From: Leptolyngbya ohadii IS1 | GTDB lineage: Bacteria; Cyanobacteriota; Cyanobacteriia; Elainellales; Elainellaceae | Assembly: GCF_002215035.1 (NCBI RefSeq) | Contig: NZ_NKFP01000007.1 | Location: forward strand, 228,275 to 292,274 | DNA: 64,000 bases | Direction of reading: 5' to 3' | Shown here: positions 42,552 through 52,301 of the stretch, one piece after another | Position numbering within the stretch: position 1 is the first letter of the stretch | Layout: each line of letters begins with the position of its first letter | The notes under the pieces: generated by a model | What the model was told of the DNA's origin: nothing | The model's database searches: none | What the model saw: only the letters and a program-made list of their open reading frames with translations | Translations under genes and position numbers: made by a program

Positions 42552-44615
42552 GTGCCTGGAAAACATATAAATTCAAATCAACTCCGAGTATACATGGAAG
42601 CAAGAGCGTCTGGCTGCCCCCAAATTACGGCTGCGGCAAAAGCAGGCTTTTCAGATCGCACTGGACGACGGATTGAAGCGGGCGTCCATCAACCGCAAAA
42701 AGGACAACCGCGCGATTGGCGAACCCGCGCTGACCCCTTAGCAGGTGTATGGGAGCAAGAACTCGTTCCCTTGCTCCAGCGAGAGCCGAGAATCGAGGCA
42801 ATGACGCTGTATGAATATCTCCAAGAGCATTATCCCGGACAATACGAACGGAATTTACGCACCCTGCAACGGCGGGTATCTGAATGGAAAGCCTTGCACG
42901 GCGCACCGCCCGATGTGATGTTCGAGTTAAGGCACAGCCCCGGCGAGATGGGCTACTCCGACTTCACCGAACTCAAAGGCGTGACCATTACGATTGCGGG
43001 CAAGCCGTATGAGCATTTGCTGTATCATTACCGGCTTGCGTACAGCGGTTGGCAGTACGTGCAGATTGTTCAGGGGGGTGAAAGCTTTATTGCCCTGGCA
43101 GAAGGACTGCAAAATGCCCTAGTTGCCTGCGGCGGTGCGCCGCGCCTCCATCGGACAGACAGTTTGACGGCAGCGTATCACAACAGTGGCGGCAAGCATC
43201 GGCTGACCGAGCGCTACGAAGCGTTATGTCGCCACTACGGATTGCAATCAAGCCGCAACAACACGGGGATTGCTCACGAAAACGGGTCGGTGGAGTCATC
43301 CCATGGCTACTTCAAACGCCGCCTGGTGCAGCAGTTGTATCTCCGGAATAGCCTTGAGTTTGCCACCGTTGGCGAGTACGCTCAGTTCATCCAGGGCGTG
43401 GTCGAAAAGCTGAACGGCAAGTGTATTGAGAAGTTCGCTACCGAGCAAGCCCAGTTGCAGCCTTTACCTCAGTACCGTTTCGCCGACTACGACATCGTGA
43501 GTGTGCGCGTCAGTTGTCGCAGTACGGTGGACCTCAAGTCGGTGCTCTACACCGTTCCGGAACGATTGATTGGACGCAAGCTGACGGTCCATCTTTATCA
43601 CAATCGGTGGATTGGCTACCTGGGACAAAAGCCGGTGGTGGAGCTACCCCGTCTGACGGTTGCAGCCCAACATGCGGGACGACGCGCTCGTGCTATCTAC
43701 TACCGCCATATCATCCAGGGACTGCGGAAAAAGCCGCGTGCCTTGCTGTATTGCACCTGGACTGCTGACATCTTGCCCACTGAGCAATACCGCACGATCT
43801 GGCAGCAGCTACTAGATCGTTTTGAGCGCGACAGTGCTGCTCGACTGATGGTCGAAGCCCTTTACATTGCTGCCACGCAGGACAAAGAAGCATCCGTTGC
43901 TCAATATCTAGAGCAGCAACTGAGCAATGGCAGTTTGAGCATCGGCGCACTGCAACAACACTTTCAATTGCTCGCAGCCCCAACAACGCCTGAGATTGTC
44001 GTTCACCAGCACGAGTTATCCAGTTACGACCAACTTTTACACTATGACCCACTCTCCTGTGCCTCCACCCCCGGCATCGACCGCCGAGCCGACGACCCCC
44101 ACCCTGCCGCTCTCGCGCTACGAGAGCCTGAACCTGCATCTGAAGAACCTGAAGCTGTCGCACATGCTGCACCACTGGTCGCGCTTGGAGCAGCAGGCAA
44201 CCCAGGAACATTGGAGCTATGCCCAATTCCTGCTAGCCCTGACAGAGTTAGAAGCAACTCGGCGTTATCAAGCCCGCATTGCCCGTGCCCTGAGCGAGTC
44301 CCAACTGCCTGTGGGCAAGTCCCTGAGCAACTTCGAGTTCGCCCACTGTCCCACCCTCAACCCAGCAGTGGTGATGCAACTGGCGCAGCAGATGCAGTGG
44401 ATCATGCAGGGCAGCAACTGCTTGATTTTCGGACCCTCAGGGACGGGGAAAACGCATCTGGCAACTGCCGTTGCCCGGTCTGCTCTGGAGTTGGGCAAAC
44501 GAGTCAAGTTCTTTGCCGCCACCAGTCTGGTGCAGACGCTTCAGCAAGCCAAGCTCAACCTGACGCTGCCGGTGATGTTGACCAAACTCGACCGCTACGA
44601 TCTGCTGGTCATTGA
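42552..44615 (+). CDS. istA: IS21-family transposase IstA, extended frame
   Basis: Start GTG 42552 (PGKHINSNQLRVYMEARASG) is preferred over in-frame GTG 42474. An N-terminal helix-turn-helix (QITAAAKAGFSDRTGRRIE) is followed by an rve-type DDE domain: GYSDFTE, LHRTDSLTAAY and AHENGSVESSHG carry D, D and E. IstA normally has about 500-530 residues and stops at the istB start. Here that stop (TGA overlapping ATG 44044) is out of frame, and the frame runs about 190 residues on through istB as non-natural sequence. A small indel near the 3' end is likely; activity is uncertain. Confidence 0.8.
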   Translation: MPGKHINSNQLRVYMEARASGCPQITAAAKAGFSDRTGRRIEAGVHQPQKGQPRDWRTRADPLAGVWEQELVPLLQREPRIEAMTLYEYLQEHYPGQYERNLRTLQRRVSEWKALHGAPPDVMFELRHSPGEMGYSDFTELKGVTITIAGKPYEHLLYHYRLAYSGWQYVQIVQGGESFIALAEGLQNALVACGGAPRLHRTDSLTAAYHNSGGKHRLTERYEALCRHYGLQSSRNNTGIAHENGSVESSHGYFKRRLVQQLYLRNSLEFATVGEYAQFIQGVVEKLNGKCIEKFATEQAQLQPLPQYRFADYDIVSVRVSCRSTVDLKSVLYTVPERLIGRKLTVHLYHNRWIGYLGQKPVVELPRLTVAAQHAGRRARAIYYRHIIQGLRKKPRALLYCTWTADILPTEQYRTIWQQLLDRFERDSAARLMVEALYIAATQDKEASVAQYLEQQLSNGSLSIGALQQHFQLLAAPTTPEIVVHQHELSSYDQLLHYDPLSCASTPGIDRRADDPHPAALALREPEPASEEPEAVAHAAPLVALGAAGNPGTLELCPIPASPDRVRSNSALSSPHCPCPERVPTACGQVPEQLRVRPLSHPQPSSGDATGAADAVDHAGQQLLDFRTLRDGENASGNCRCPVCSGVGQTSQVLCRHQSGADASASQAQPDAAGDVDQTRPLRSAGH

Positions 44616-44892
44616 CGACCTGGGCTATGTCAAAAAGAGTGAGGCGGAGACGAGTGTGCTATTTGAGCTAATTGCCCACCGCTACGAACGGAAGAGCTTG
44701 ATGATTACGGCAAACCAGCCGTTCAGTGAATGGGACAGCATCTTTGCAGACTCGATGATGACGGTGGCGGCGATTGACCGTTTGGTGCATCATGCCGTGA
44801 TTCTGGAAATTCAAGCACCCAGCTATCGCCAGCAAGCAGCCCTGACGCAAGCCAAGGCAGCAAAAGCAGTCCAGCCAGACCCGAAACAATAA
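44044..44892 (+). CDS. istB: IS21-family helper ATPase IstB
   Basis: 282 aa from ATG 44044. The AAA+ core is intact: Walker A GPSGTGKTHLA, Walker B LLVIDDLGYV, and the sensor region MITANQPFSEW, with IstB-specific DRLVHHAVILEI at the end. IstB assembles on DNA and directs IstA to targets. It overlaps the extended istA frame. Confidence 0.92.
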   Translation: MTHSPVPPPPASTAEPTTPTLPLSRYESLNLHLKNLKLSHMLHHWSRLEQQATQEHWSYAQFLLALTELEATRRYQARIARALSESQLPVGKSLSNFEFAHCPTLNPAVVMQLAQQMQWIMQGSNCLIFGPSGTGKTHLATAVARSALELGKRVKFFAATSLVQTLQQAKLNLTLPVMLTKLDRYDLLVIDDLGYVKKSEAETSVLFELIAHRYERKSLMITANQPFSEWDSIFADSMMTVAAIDRLVHHAVILEIQAPSYRQQAALTQAKAAKAVQPDPKQ

Positions 44893-45208
44893 CGATATTG
44901 ATGACTCAAGTTCATCCAACAGTGTTTTATTGTTGCACTGCTGGATGGATTTTTGTGTCAACTTATTTGTCTTGATTGGTGTTCCTGCGATCCTCAAAAT
45001 AGGTAGTTATCATCACGGTGTCAATTATGTAGTTGTCATCGCGATGTCAATTAGTTTTTGAGTTGATCATAGGAAAATATAATTGGCGAGGACTGGTCTT
45101 GATAGTTGACATTTCACAAAGGCTGATCCATAAACAGCCAGAACGGATAAAGGCTTAATTCTGGCAACTGGAGAATAATAGCCTAAAGAACCTGTTCAAT
45201 GGCGCGTG

Positions 45209-47248
45209 CTAGCAAATTTCTATCGGAAGACTGACAATAAACCGCACCCCTCTCGCATCACTCTCAGCCCGCATCGACCCGCCCAGATATTCCACCTGCT
45301 TCTTGGCAAGCGCCAGTCCTAGCCCAGTCCCGCCCTGCTTCCAGGGGTCGCCTCCTGGCACTCGATAGAACTTATCAAAGATGCGTTCTAGTTCTGCTTT
45401 AGGAATGTAGCTGCCAGAATTCTGCACAATGATCCGAATATCGGCTGTTGTCGGCTCGACCTGTACGGTGATGGTTTCTCCGGGTGGCGTGTACTTGCAG
45501 GCGTTGGTCAATAACTCTCTCAGCACACTGGTCAGGATTTCACTATCCGAATACAGTTCAGGCAATGAAGGAGGGAGCAATACCTGTAGCTGCTGCTGTC
45601 GTTCCTGTGCCCGTTCTTGATAAGCAGAAGCAACCTGCTCAACCCATTCAAGAACCTGGATGGGGGCGATCGTCTTAGTGGCTCCGCCTGCTTCTAGCCG
45701 CTGTAAGTCCAGCAGGTTATTGACGATCTCAAGCTCCTGATCGCACTGCTGATGCAGGATGCTCAAGTATTGCCGGATTTGCTGACATTGAGTGGTGTTT
45801 TCTGTCTCCAGCACTGGTAACACTTGCCCCAGCTTGATTTCTAGTAGATGAATTGCCATCTTGATACTGGCGAGGGGGGATCGAAGTTCGTGAGAGACAG
45901 TGCTGAGAAAGTCATCTTTCAGATGAACTAACTGCTGTTGCTCGACTTCCAGGGTCTTGCGTTCCGTAATATCTAAAGCAGTTCCTACCAGGCGCACCAC
46001 TTGCTGATGCTCATTGACGATCGGCTTACCCTTGCCCAAGATCCATCCGGTTGAGCCATCTGAGCGAATGATTTGCAAATCTAGTTCATACGGCTCTCCC
46101 TGCTCTAGTGCGCGTGTTACTGCTGCCTGGAGTCGTGCTGCCTCTTCAGGCAGGTAGTTTTCGCGCAAGTGCTGCTCATAGCTGGGGACAGGCTGCTCTG
46201 GGGATAAAGCAAAGATCTGGAAAATCTCATTTGACCAGTTAATTTCTCCAGTTAGCAGGTTGTATTCCCAACTGCCAATTCGAGCAATTTCCTGTGCTTC
46301 TCTGAGACGGTCGCTGAGGGCTGTGAGTTCGGCTGTTCGTTCTACTACCCGCTGTTCGAGTTCAGTATTGAGCTGCTGGAGTGCCCGTTCTGCCTGCTTT
46401 TGTTCAGTAATGTCTTCCGAGAACATAATGATGCCGCCTACGTCTCCTGCTGCCTGATACCAGGGACGAACCTCCCAGCGGATGAACTTTTCCACTCCAT
46501 CGGCTCGAACAAACCGATCTTCCTCACATCGCTCAGTTGCTCCTGCCAAGCAGCGTTGGTGGATCTGCTTCCATCGCTCAGGAATGTGAGGCACGATTTC
46601 ATAGTGCGATCGTTCCATTAAAGCTTCAATCGAGCCAAGCGTGTAGTCATCGACCCATCTTTGGCTCGCTATGAGGTAGCGCATCTGCTGGTCAAACATG
46701 GCAATCCCGGCAGGCGCATACTGGGCAAAGAGCTGTAGCAGATTGTCCTTCTCCCTCAGTGCTGCTGCCGATAACTCTGCATTACGTTGCTCACTTTCTC
46801 GTAGCGCTTCTTCAACCGCTTTCCGTTCTTCAATCTCCTGCTCTAATTGCTGATTGATTACCCTGAGCTGTTCTGGACTGGGCAGTGCCAGGGCTTTGGG
46901 ATAGAGCGGGACAAGTTCCATGACAGTAGCAACCGAGACCAGTGCTGTGACTGCCTTAACGCCACCAGAGAACCAATAAACGGGATACCAGAGCGTGACA
47001 ACATCCAGCCAGTGAGTCGTGCCACAGGAAACAATAAATGCTCCAAACAACCAAAAGAGCCAACGAAAGGGCAGGTCTTTCCGTTTGACCGAAAAGGCAA
47101 CCAAAAATATTGGAATCGAGTAGTAAGCCAGAGCAATAAAGACATCCGAGAGGAGATGCAGCCCTACTAAGGGAGTCTGCCAGAGATAGCAGTGACCGTG
47201 GGGGATGAACGGACCTGAAGACAGCAGGCTTTGCAGGAATGGGGGCAT
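45209..47248 (-). CDS. Ethylene-receptor-like sensor histidine kinase with PAS domains
   Basis: 679 aa. Three N-terminal membrane helices carry the ethylene-binding residues of plant ETR1 at exact spacing: Asp35, Tyr42, Cys75 and His79 (ETR1 D25, Y32, C65, H69), in DVFIALAYYSIP and FIVSCGTTHW. Cys and His bind Cu(I) in ETR1. Two PAS domains follow (about 170-285 and 320-430), a HisKA box (VSHELRSPLASIKM) and an HATPase domain ending with GGTGLGLALAKKQVEYLGG. It should phosphorylate a response regulator after sensing ethylene or a related small molecule. Unlike Synechocystis SynEtr1 there is no phytochrome domain. Confidence 0.9.
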   Translation of the reverse strand: MPPFLQSLLSSGPFIPHGHCYLWQTPLVGLHLLSDVFIALAYYSIPIFLVAFSVKRKDLPFRWLFWLFGAFIVSCGTTHWLDVVTLWYPVYWFSGGVKAVTALVSVATVMELVPLYPKALALPSPEQLRVINQQLEQEIEERKAVEEALRESEQRNAELSAAALREKDNLLQLFAQYAPAGIAMFDQQMRYLIASQRWVDDYTLGSIEALMERSHYEIVPHIPERWKQIHQRCLAGATERCEEDRFVRADGVEKFIRWEVRPWYQAAGDVGGIIMFSEDITEQKQAERALQQLNTELEQRVVERTAELTALSDRLREAQEIARIGSWEYNLLTGEINWSNEIFQIFALSPEQPVPSYEQHLRENYLPEEAARLQAAVTRALEQGEPYELDLQIIRSDGSTGWILGKGKPIVNEHQQVVRLVGTALDITERKTLEVEQQQLVHLKDDFLSTVSHELRSPLASIKMAIHLLEIKLGQVLPVLETENTTQCQQIRQYLSILHQQCDQELEIVNNLLDLQRLEAGGATKTIAPIQVLEWVEQVASAYQERAQERQQQLQVLLPPSLPELYSDSEILTSVLRELLTNACKYTPPGETITVQVEPTTADIRIIVQNSGSYIPKAELERIFDKFYRVPGGDPWKQGGTGLGLALAKKQVEYLGGSMRAESDARGVRFIVSLPIEIC

Positions 47249-47480
47249 AAATGACCAGTAACACTTGTTTTATGAGAGCCGAAAAACAGCAGCATTACGA
47301 TTAAGTTGCTCGTAATTCTTAATCTAGTCAACCCAAAGTGTCTGTTACTGTCATTAATTTGGATTTAATTGTGATGAGCGATTAATAGTTAGAGTTCAGC
47401 TAGCCTAAACTGATTAATCTTTGAATTATCCAAAGATCGACTGATTCATCATTGGCTACTGCACTGACTTGAAAGCACGA
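47249..47480. other. Intergenic upstream of the kinase gene
   Basis: No gene seen. AT-rich DNA with TTAATTTGGATTTAATTGTG near 47355-47374; it should contain the leftward promoter of the kinase gene, but none is clearly defined. Confidence 0.3.
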
Positions 47481-47767
47481 GCATCGGCACCCGCCGATGT
47501 GAGCATCTAGCAGCAAGCGTCAGCGCAGCGTCCACTAAACCCCCAAAAAAGCAGAAGTCAAAGGCGATCGATCGTCGATCGATGCAGAATGTCGAATCAG
47601 GACTTGGCAGAGGGCAAAAAGAGAATCAATGCTGATGGAGCATTGGAGAAGGGAAAAAAGGATTAATGCGATTGAAGGTGTTGAGGTGCTGAGGTGTTGA
47701 AGGGGTAAAAGCTTTTCAGGACAGGACTGGCGCAGCCCTTTCATTTAAGCAGCGGCGGTAGCCGCCA
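47481..47767 (-). repeat. M repeat module, copy 5
   Basis: GCATCGGCACCCGCCGATG hairpin, AGCAAGCGTCAGCGCAGCGT block, variable stretch with GAAGGTGTTGAGGTGCTGAGG, AGGACAGGACTGGCGCAGCC block and GGCGGTAGCCGCC hairpin. Confidence 0.65.
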
Positions 47768-47875
47768 GTTCTTTCATGTTTATATAAGCTTGCACCAAAA
47801 GTATAGGGATAGGGCAGAGGGAATAGTGGATGGTTCGATCGCATCACTCTAAGTCTGTCGAATCTATCCAGTCCA

Positions 47876-47990
47876 TGACGGCTACCGCCATGTCTGGAAA
47901 TAAAGAGGACTGCATGATGTTTCACCCTTCTGCCTGGGCAGGATTTAACTTGTTCAATGCCTGCCTGAAAAAGATTGCCTGTACGCTAAT
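47876..47990 (+). repeat. M repeat module, inverted partial copy
   Basis: GACGGCTACCGCC hairpin, then CTTCTGCCTGGGCAGGATTT and TTCAATGCC, the M sequence in the opposite direction. The 60 bp before it (GATGGTTCGATCGCATCA, GTCGAATCTATC) recur before the copy at 48478. Confidence 0.55.
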
Positions 47991-48058
47991 ACAGGTTCAA
48001 GACTTCCCCTGAGCCGACGACAGCCGAGCGTGTCCTATTGCAAGCAGGTTTTAGTCAA

Positions 48059-48238
48059 TCATCGCCGCGCCTCTGCCTCTGTTCGACAGTCCTGCTCAGC
48101 TCTAAAGGGGTAGAGGGCGGTTGCCTTATAGCCGTTCTCGATCTTCTCGAAATACCCCTTTTCAACCCCTTTACCGTAGGCATCCGGGTTCTGGATGAGA
48201 TAGGTGCGATCGTCTTTGACAGCAAACTTATAAGCCAT
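48059..48238 (-). CDS. Small hypothetical protein
   Basis: 59 aa from ATG 48238: MAYKFAVKDDRTYLIQNPDA, then a YGKGVEKGYFEKIENGYKAT segment. Good protein character but weak ribosome site and no known family. It is the only likely gene in the 1.9 kb between the kinase and the 1047-aa gene. Confidence 0.4.
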   Translation of the reverse strand: MAYKFAVKDDRTYLIQNPDAYGKGVEKGYFEKIENGYKATALYPFRAEQDCRTEAEARR

Positions 48239-48477
48239 TGTGATCACAATTTTGAATGGCAAAGTCCTCGACCGGCGCGACCGAGGACTGCTGTTTTGGA
48301 GAACAACTAACCGTGCCTTTGCTAGGTGAGAATGATCTTGGTAAATGCTTCTTTGTATAAGCTGTCACAACGATTTTTCAACGTCCTCTTCCTAAAGATA
48401 GAGGAAGGATAGAGCAGAGTAAATAGGGGATGGTTCGATCGCATCATTTGTGAATTGGTCGAATCTATCAAGTCCAA

Positions 48478-48710
48478 GACGGCTACCGCCGTGACTGGAT
48501 TGGAAAGGGCTGCGCTCTTGCTTGTCCCTTCTGTTGGGCAGGATTCAACTCCTTCAATGCTTTTAAGCTTTCAAGTCTTCAGGTCTTTAAAATCTCAATG
48601 TTCTTCAATCTTCAACAGTGATTCTGGGGTTTCAGTGGCACCGGCTGCGCCTGGTGCTTGCTCGCTACGCTGCGCTATGGGCTGCGCTCTCGCTTGCCCT
48701 TCCCCTTGAG
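48478..48710 (+). repeat. M repeat module, inverted copy
   Basis: GACGGCTACCGCCGT hairpin, AAGGGCTGCGC block, GGGCAGGATTCAACTCCTTC, a variable stretch of CTTCA-type words, then GGGGTTTCAGTGGCACC and GCTCGCTACGCTGCGC. Opposite orientation to copies 1-7. Confidence 0.6.
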
Positions 48711-48891
48711 CCGATCGCTTGTCGCTGCGCTCCGCGTCGTAGCGCGGTGCGATCGTTGTGAGCTAGTCAGGAATGATCGCAGGACAGGACTGGAGGCAGG
48801 ACGGGTTACAATGTGATGGCGACCTGGTTCTATTAAACGATCGGTGCTATGTGCGATCGTCTCCCACTGATCTCTATCCTCCACCGACCCC

Positions 48892-49096
48892 AGCATCGCC
48901 AACGGGCGATGCGTCCAGGCAAGCGTAGCGTAGCCCCCACCAAACCCCCCAGCAGTGAAGCAGAAGGGCAAAAAGGAATCAATGTTGTTGGTTGAAGGGG
49001 AAAAGAATCAATGCTCTTGAAGGCATTGAAGGGGTAAAAGCCTGCCGGACAGGACAGGCGCAGCCTTTCTGACTCTATAGGCGGCGGTAGCCGCAG
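48892..49096 (-). repeat. M repeat module, copy 6
   Basis: GCATCGCCAACGGGCGATGC hairpin, AAGCGTAGCGTAGCCCCCAC block, CAATGTTGTTGG stretch, CCTGCCGGACAGGACAGGCG block and GGCGGCGGTAGCCGC hairpin. It ends shortly before the 1047-aa gene. Confidence 0.6.
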
Positions 49097-49157
49097 GGTT
49101 TATTTCAGTTTTCCAGGAACCATTTTCAGAGAAGTTTTGTAATAGTCATGATTTAGA

Positions 49158-52100
49158 TTAATCTGTGGGCTTTGAGTCTTCAGATGCAATATCAGCCGTA
49201 GCATTACGTCTTTTCCTTTCAACAGGTGTAGCCTCTGAGACGGCATTGCTCCGCTCTCGTGTTGTGGGTGTAGGTTCAGCCACAGCGTTGCTTCGTTCTC
49301 GTGTTGTGGGTGTAGGTTCAGCCACAGCATTGCTTCGTTCTCGTGTTGTGGGTGCAGGTGGCAATGCCTGAGATGCCAGTGCAACTGCCTCTAGGTTTTG
49401 GCTGGCATTGATTAGTCCGCCTACAAGCGAGACGTTGGTCGGCAAGCTCGCTAACTTAACCACATTATCAAGTTTGGCTTGACTGACCTCGGCAGCAGCT
49501 TTGAGCGCCTCGGTTGGTTTATTGGCAGGTACTGCGGGTGCATCACTGCCAGGAGGTTTTGCTGTTTCTCCAGGCTTGGCGGCATCTCCCGCTTTAGGTG
49601 GAGCCGGAGCTTGAGTCGCAGCAGATTCAGCCGCTTTCGAGGCTGCTGTAACACTCGCACTGCTGGCAGCACTGGTACTCTTTCCTAGATCCTGAGCTAA
49701 CCCGACGGTATTAGATAACCCAGAGGCATCACGGAATAAATTGGCGGTTGCCAATGCCTGGATTGCCGCAAAATTTGGATCAGGCATGGGGGAAGGATTG
49801 ATCAGGTTAATTGCAGGTGGTGCTAATTGCCCAGAAGTTGTGTTATCCGCGATCGCACGAGTCCCCGGTCTGATCCCTTCAATATTAGGTGCTTGAATGG
49901 GAATGGGAGACTCTTCCCACTTCCAGAATCGAGTCAGGTCAATTTTTTCCGATGCATTAAATCGACCTAGTACTGCCTCTGCAAAAGTGCCGCCCGTCCC
50001 GATCGCGACTGTTGACTGTTCAGTTTTGGCAAAGTCAACGTGCTTTTTCTTCCAGGCTTTCCATTGATTGAGATCTTGCTGTTGCTCAGGTGAAAGCGCT
50101 TTAAGTTCATTGGTGTTATAGTTCTCATCATCGAAGTTGTACGGAAAAACAAGATAATTTCCGTAGGTAGTCAACGGCACTGGATCAATATATTCAAGCA
50201 GTCGATTGCCTCGGAACGTGTACTTACTTAACAAAAGTGCAATGTCTGCTGGAAAAAGACTTTGCCAGATCGCTTGACTATAATAAGTCGATTTTTCATT
50301 CAACTTTACTCGAACGTCATCGCTATTCACAGGCGGATCACTTTCTAAAATTGAAATGGAACCAATCTCAGGGTTGCTTCTAAAGGATGGCACTTCAATA
50401 GGGACTGAGATTTTTCTAGTTAGGGAATATCGCGAATTTCTATTTTTAAGGCGTAACTCCAATCGGACATCAACAGAATAAGAGCTATTCAATGTATTTC
50501 TGATTTCGCTGATGTCATAGTCTACCAAACCTTGATTTCTCAAATTTTCAAATTCATTGTCCAACTGTGAATTCGAGTTATATTCAAACTTCAACTTTAG
50601 CTTTCTAAGTCTTCCTAATGCAGGCGGGTTTTTGATAGGTTGCCCCCATTCAACGGAACGTTCATTGGAATCCTCAAACTCAAGGTTAACGCCCTGAAAT
50701 CGAATTGTGCTACCGTAAATATTGTAAAGCTGTTGACCGTAATAATCATCTTTTTTTAATTGACGATCTTGAACCTGATCAAAAGTATTAATAAGGATAG
50801 ATTCAATTTGTTCTTCAGCGTCAAAACTGATTGTGCTACTGTTGTCAACATTTACTTGCCATCTAAAATTTGCATTACCAGAAACAGCTTCAATCTGTTT
50901 TCTAGTATTTTCATCTGGTTCTGCTGCTAGCAAAACTTCCCGATATCGACTAATTAAACGCTCATCTGAAAAATCCAATGGCTTCATTGGTACAAAAACA
51001 CATCTTTGAGCTTTTGCTAAGCGCAAAACTGTGCGATAGATTTGCACTACCTCGTAGTAGTGGACTGACAGAGCATGGGAGTGATTGTAGTTAGTAACCA
51101 CACGGGTAGTTATAGTTTCTTTCTCTGACTGTTTAACCTCTCGGACAACAGAAGCTCTTCTGGTTCGGACGGACGATGAAATTTGTTGAGTGCTTTGGTT
51201 AATGTTCTGAGACATTTCAGAAGAGACACTACGCTTACCGTGAGATGACGAAACCGAGTTGCCTGAGGTTCTGGCATTACTCAAGTTGCCAGCATAATTG
51301 GCAGAAACACTGCCACTAAAAATCCCTTTATTCAGTTTTGCTGAGGCATTTGCCCCGAAACTATGGCTTGACGCAGAACTAGAAGAACTGGTGCTTGATG
51401 ACCCCGATGAAACTTCTTCTGCTACGGCATCTGTAACCTGTGAAATGCCGCGACTTTGATCCATTTGGTTACTCAACCCTTCTTGCTGATCTGTGTTTTC
51501 GTCCAAGTTGCTCGACTGTTGCCTCGACCAATCAATGACAGCTACTTTAGTACTCTCACCCGGAGCCAATGCTAAACTATGCAACAGTTGTCCGAGGGCA
51601 AGTCCCTGGGTGTACCAGGCTTGTTCAAAGGTCAAAATTGCTCCAGTAGCTGGCTTCTGGAAACCTGAGGTAGAATCCATTGATAGGAGGTCAACTTGCT
51701 CATCAATAGAAATTAGGTCAGGTTCTGAATCAATCTCATCGAGAAAAATAGAACTGTAGTACACCTTCTCAGTGGCATACTCTCCACCTTTAGGCAACAG
51801 TTCTGGCGGAGCTTGAGGGTCGGGTGCAAACTCTTGGATATTAAAGGCATCGTTTAAGATTGTTTGTGCCGCTCTAAACGGTGGATATAAAGAGAGATCT
51901 CGAATGGTTTGAACGTGAGTCGCGTTAACAATTGCCTCACGATTGTCATTAATGCCGTTCAAAATCCCAATGTCAGCTAATTTAAGAGAGTCAACAGATT
52001 GAGTTGCCTTGCCATTGTTGAGCCAGTCGGCGGGCACAAAACCATATTGAGCAACTAGATTATCTGCTGATGGAGTGGAGACCTCAGCAATCTGCTTGGC

Positions 52101-52301
52101 GGCAGTAAAGACTTTAGAAGTTGCTAGGTCAAATATGCTGTGGATATTCAAAGAGGTAAGTGCCTCTCTTGTGGATTCATTTACACCAATGAGTGCTGTA
52201 ATCGGCTCTTGAAGCAGCTCTCTAGCATCTTTGCTCGCATATTCAGCTTTTACGAAAACTGATATGGGTTGCTTTTGAATGGACGGCTCTTGAAACGACA
52301 T
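49158..52301 (-). CDS. Large protein of unknown function with internal Ser-rich and C-terminal repeats
   Basis: 1047 aa from ATG 52301, with AAGGAG 10 nt upstream. Residues about 30-150 have helix-hairpin-like SLNIHSIFDLA and ILNGINDNREAI segments. A conserved-looking middle starts at about 220 (FEQAWYTQGLALGQLLHSLALAPGES) and includes a Ser/Ala-rich stretch (about 300-380), an arginine-rich RRASVVREV and NYNHSHALSVHYYEVVQIYR. The rest is beta-rich. A Pro/Ala linker leads to three 14-residue repeats (TTRERSNAVAEPTP) at the C-terminus, 42 bp each. No enzyme motif, signal or membrane helix. I do not recognise the family; the style recalls large structural or secreted-particle proteins. Confidence 0.7.
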   Translation of the reverse strand: MSFQEPSIQKQPISVFVKAEYASKDARELLQEPITALIGVNESTREALTSLNIHSIFDLATSKVFTAAKQIAEVSTPSADNLVAQYGFVPADWLNNGKATQSVDSLKLADIGILNGINDNREAIVNATHVQTIRDLSLYPPFRAAQTILNDAFNIQEFAPDPQAPPELLPKGGEYATEKVYYSSIFLDEIDSEPDLISIDEQVDLLSMDSTSGFQKPATGAILTFEQAWYTQGLALGQLLHSLALAPGESTKVAVIDWSRQQSSNLDENTDQQEGLSNQMDQSRGISQVTDAVAEEVSSGSSSTSSSSSASSHSFGANASAKLNKGIFSGSVSANYAGNLSNARTSGNSVSSSHGKRSVSSEMSQNINQSTQQISSSVRTRRASVVREVKQSEKETITTRVVTNYNHSHALSVHYYEVVQIYRTVLRLAKAQRCVFVPMKPLDFSDERLISRYREVLLAAEPDENTRKQIEAVSGNANFRWQVNVDNSSTISFDAEEQIESILINTFDQVQDRQLKKDDYYGQQLYNIYGSTIRFQGVNLEFEDSNERSVEWGQPIKNPPALGRLRKLKLKFEYNSNSQLDNEFENLRNQGLVDYDISEIRNTLNSSYSVDVRLELRLKNRNSRYSLTRKISVPIEVPSFRSNPEIGSISILESDPPVNSDDVRVKLNEKSTYYSQAIWQSLFPADIALLLSKYTFRGNRLLEYIDPVPLTTYGNYLVFPYNFDDENYNTNELKALSPEQQQDLNQWKAWKKKHVDFAKTEQSTVAIGTGGTFAEAVLGRFNASEKIDLTRFWKWEESPIPIQAPNIEGIRPGTRAIADNTTSGQLAPPAINLINPSPMPDPNFAAIQALATANLFRDASGLSNTVGLAQDLGKSTSAASSASVTAASKAAESAATQAPAPPKAGDAAKPGETAKPPGSDAPAVPANKPTEALKAAAEVSQAKLDNVVKLASLPTNVSLVGGLINASQNLEAVALASQALPPAPTTRERSNAVAEPTPTTRERSNAVAEPTPTTRERSNAVSEATPVERKRRNATADIASEDSKPTD
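49240..49356 (-). repeat. 42-bp tandem repeats in the 1047-aa gene
   Basis: Three near-identical 42-bp units encode TTRERSNAVAEPTP. They match at almost every base, so copy number probably changes by slippage. Confidence 0.8.

Larger units (their letters stand above)
42474..45053 (+). mobile_element. IS21-family insertion sequence (istA-istB)
   Basis: Two genes in the IS21 order, a DDE transposase and an AAA+ helper, span 42552-44892. At the right end two 24-bp direct repeats of the TAGTT(A/G)TCATC(A/G)CG(G/A)TGTCAATTA type (45004-45027, 45030-45053) are the multiple terminal repeats typical of IS21. The matching left terminal repeats could not be found with confidence, so the left edge is approximate and may be truncated. 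Confidence 0.75.

Noticed and set aside
47830..48012. Rightward frames over M-type repeats, here and at 48455
   Set aside because: The similarity between them follows the DNA repeat and is not kept in codon positions; they contain the M hairpins.
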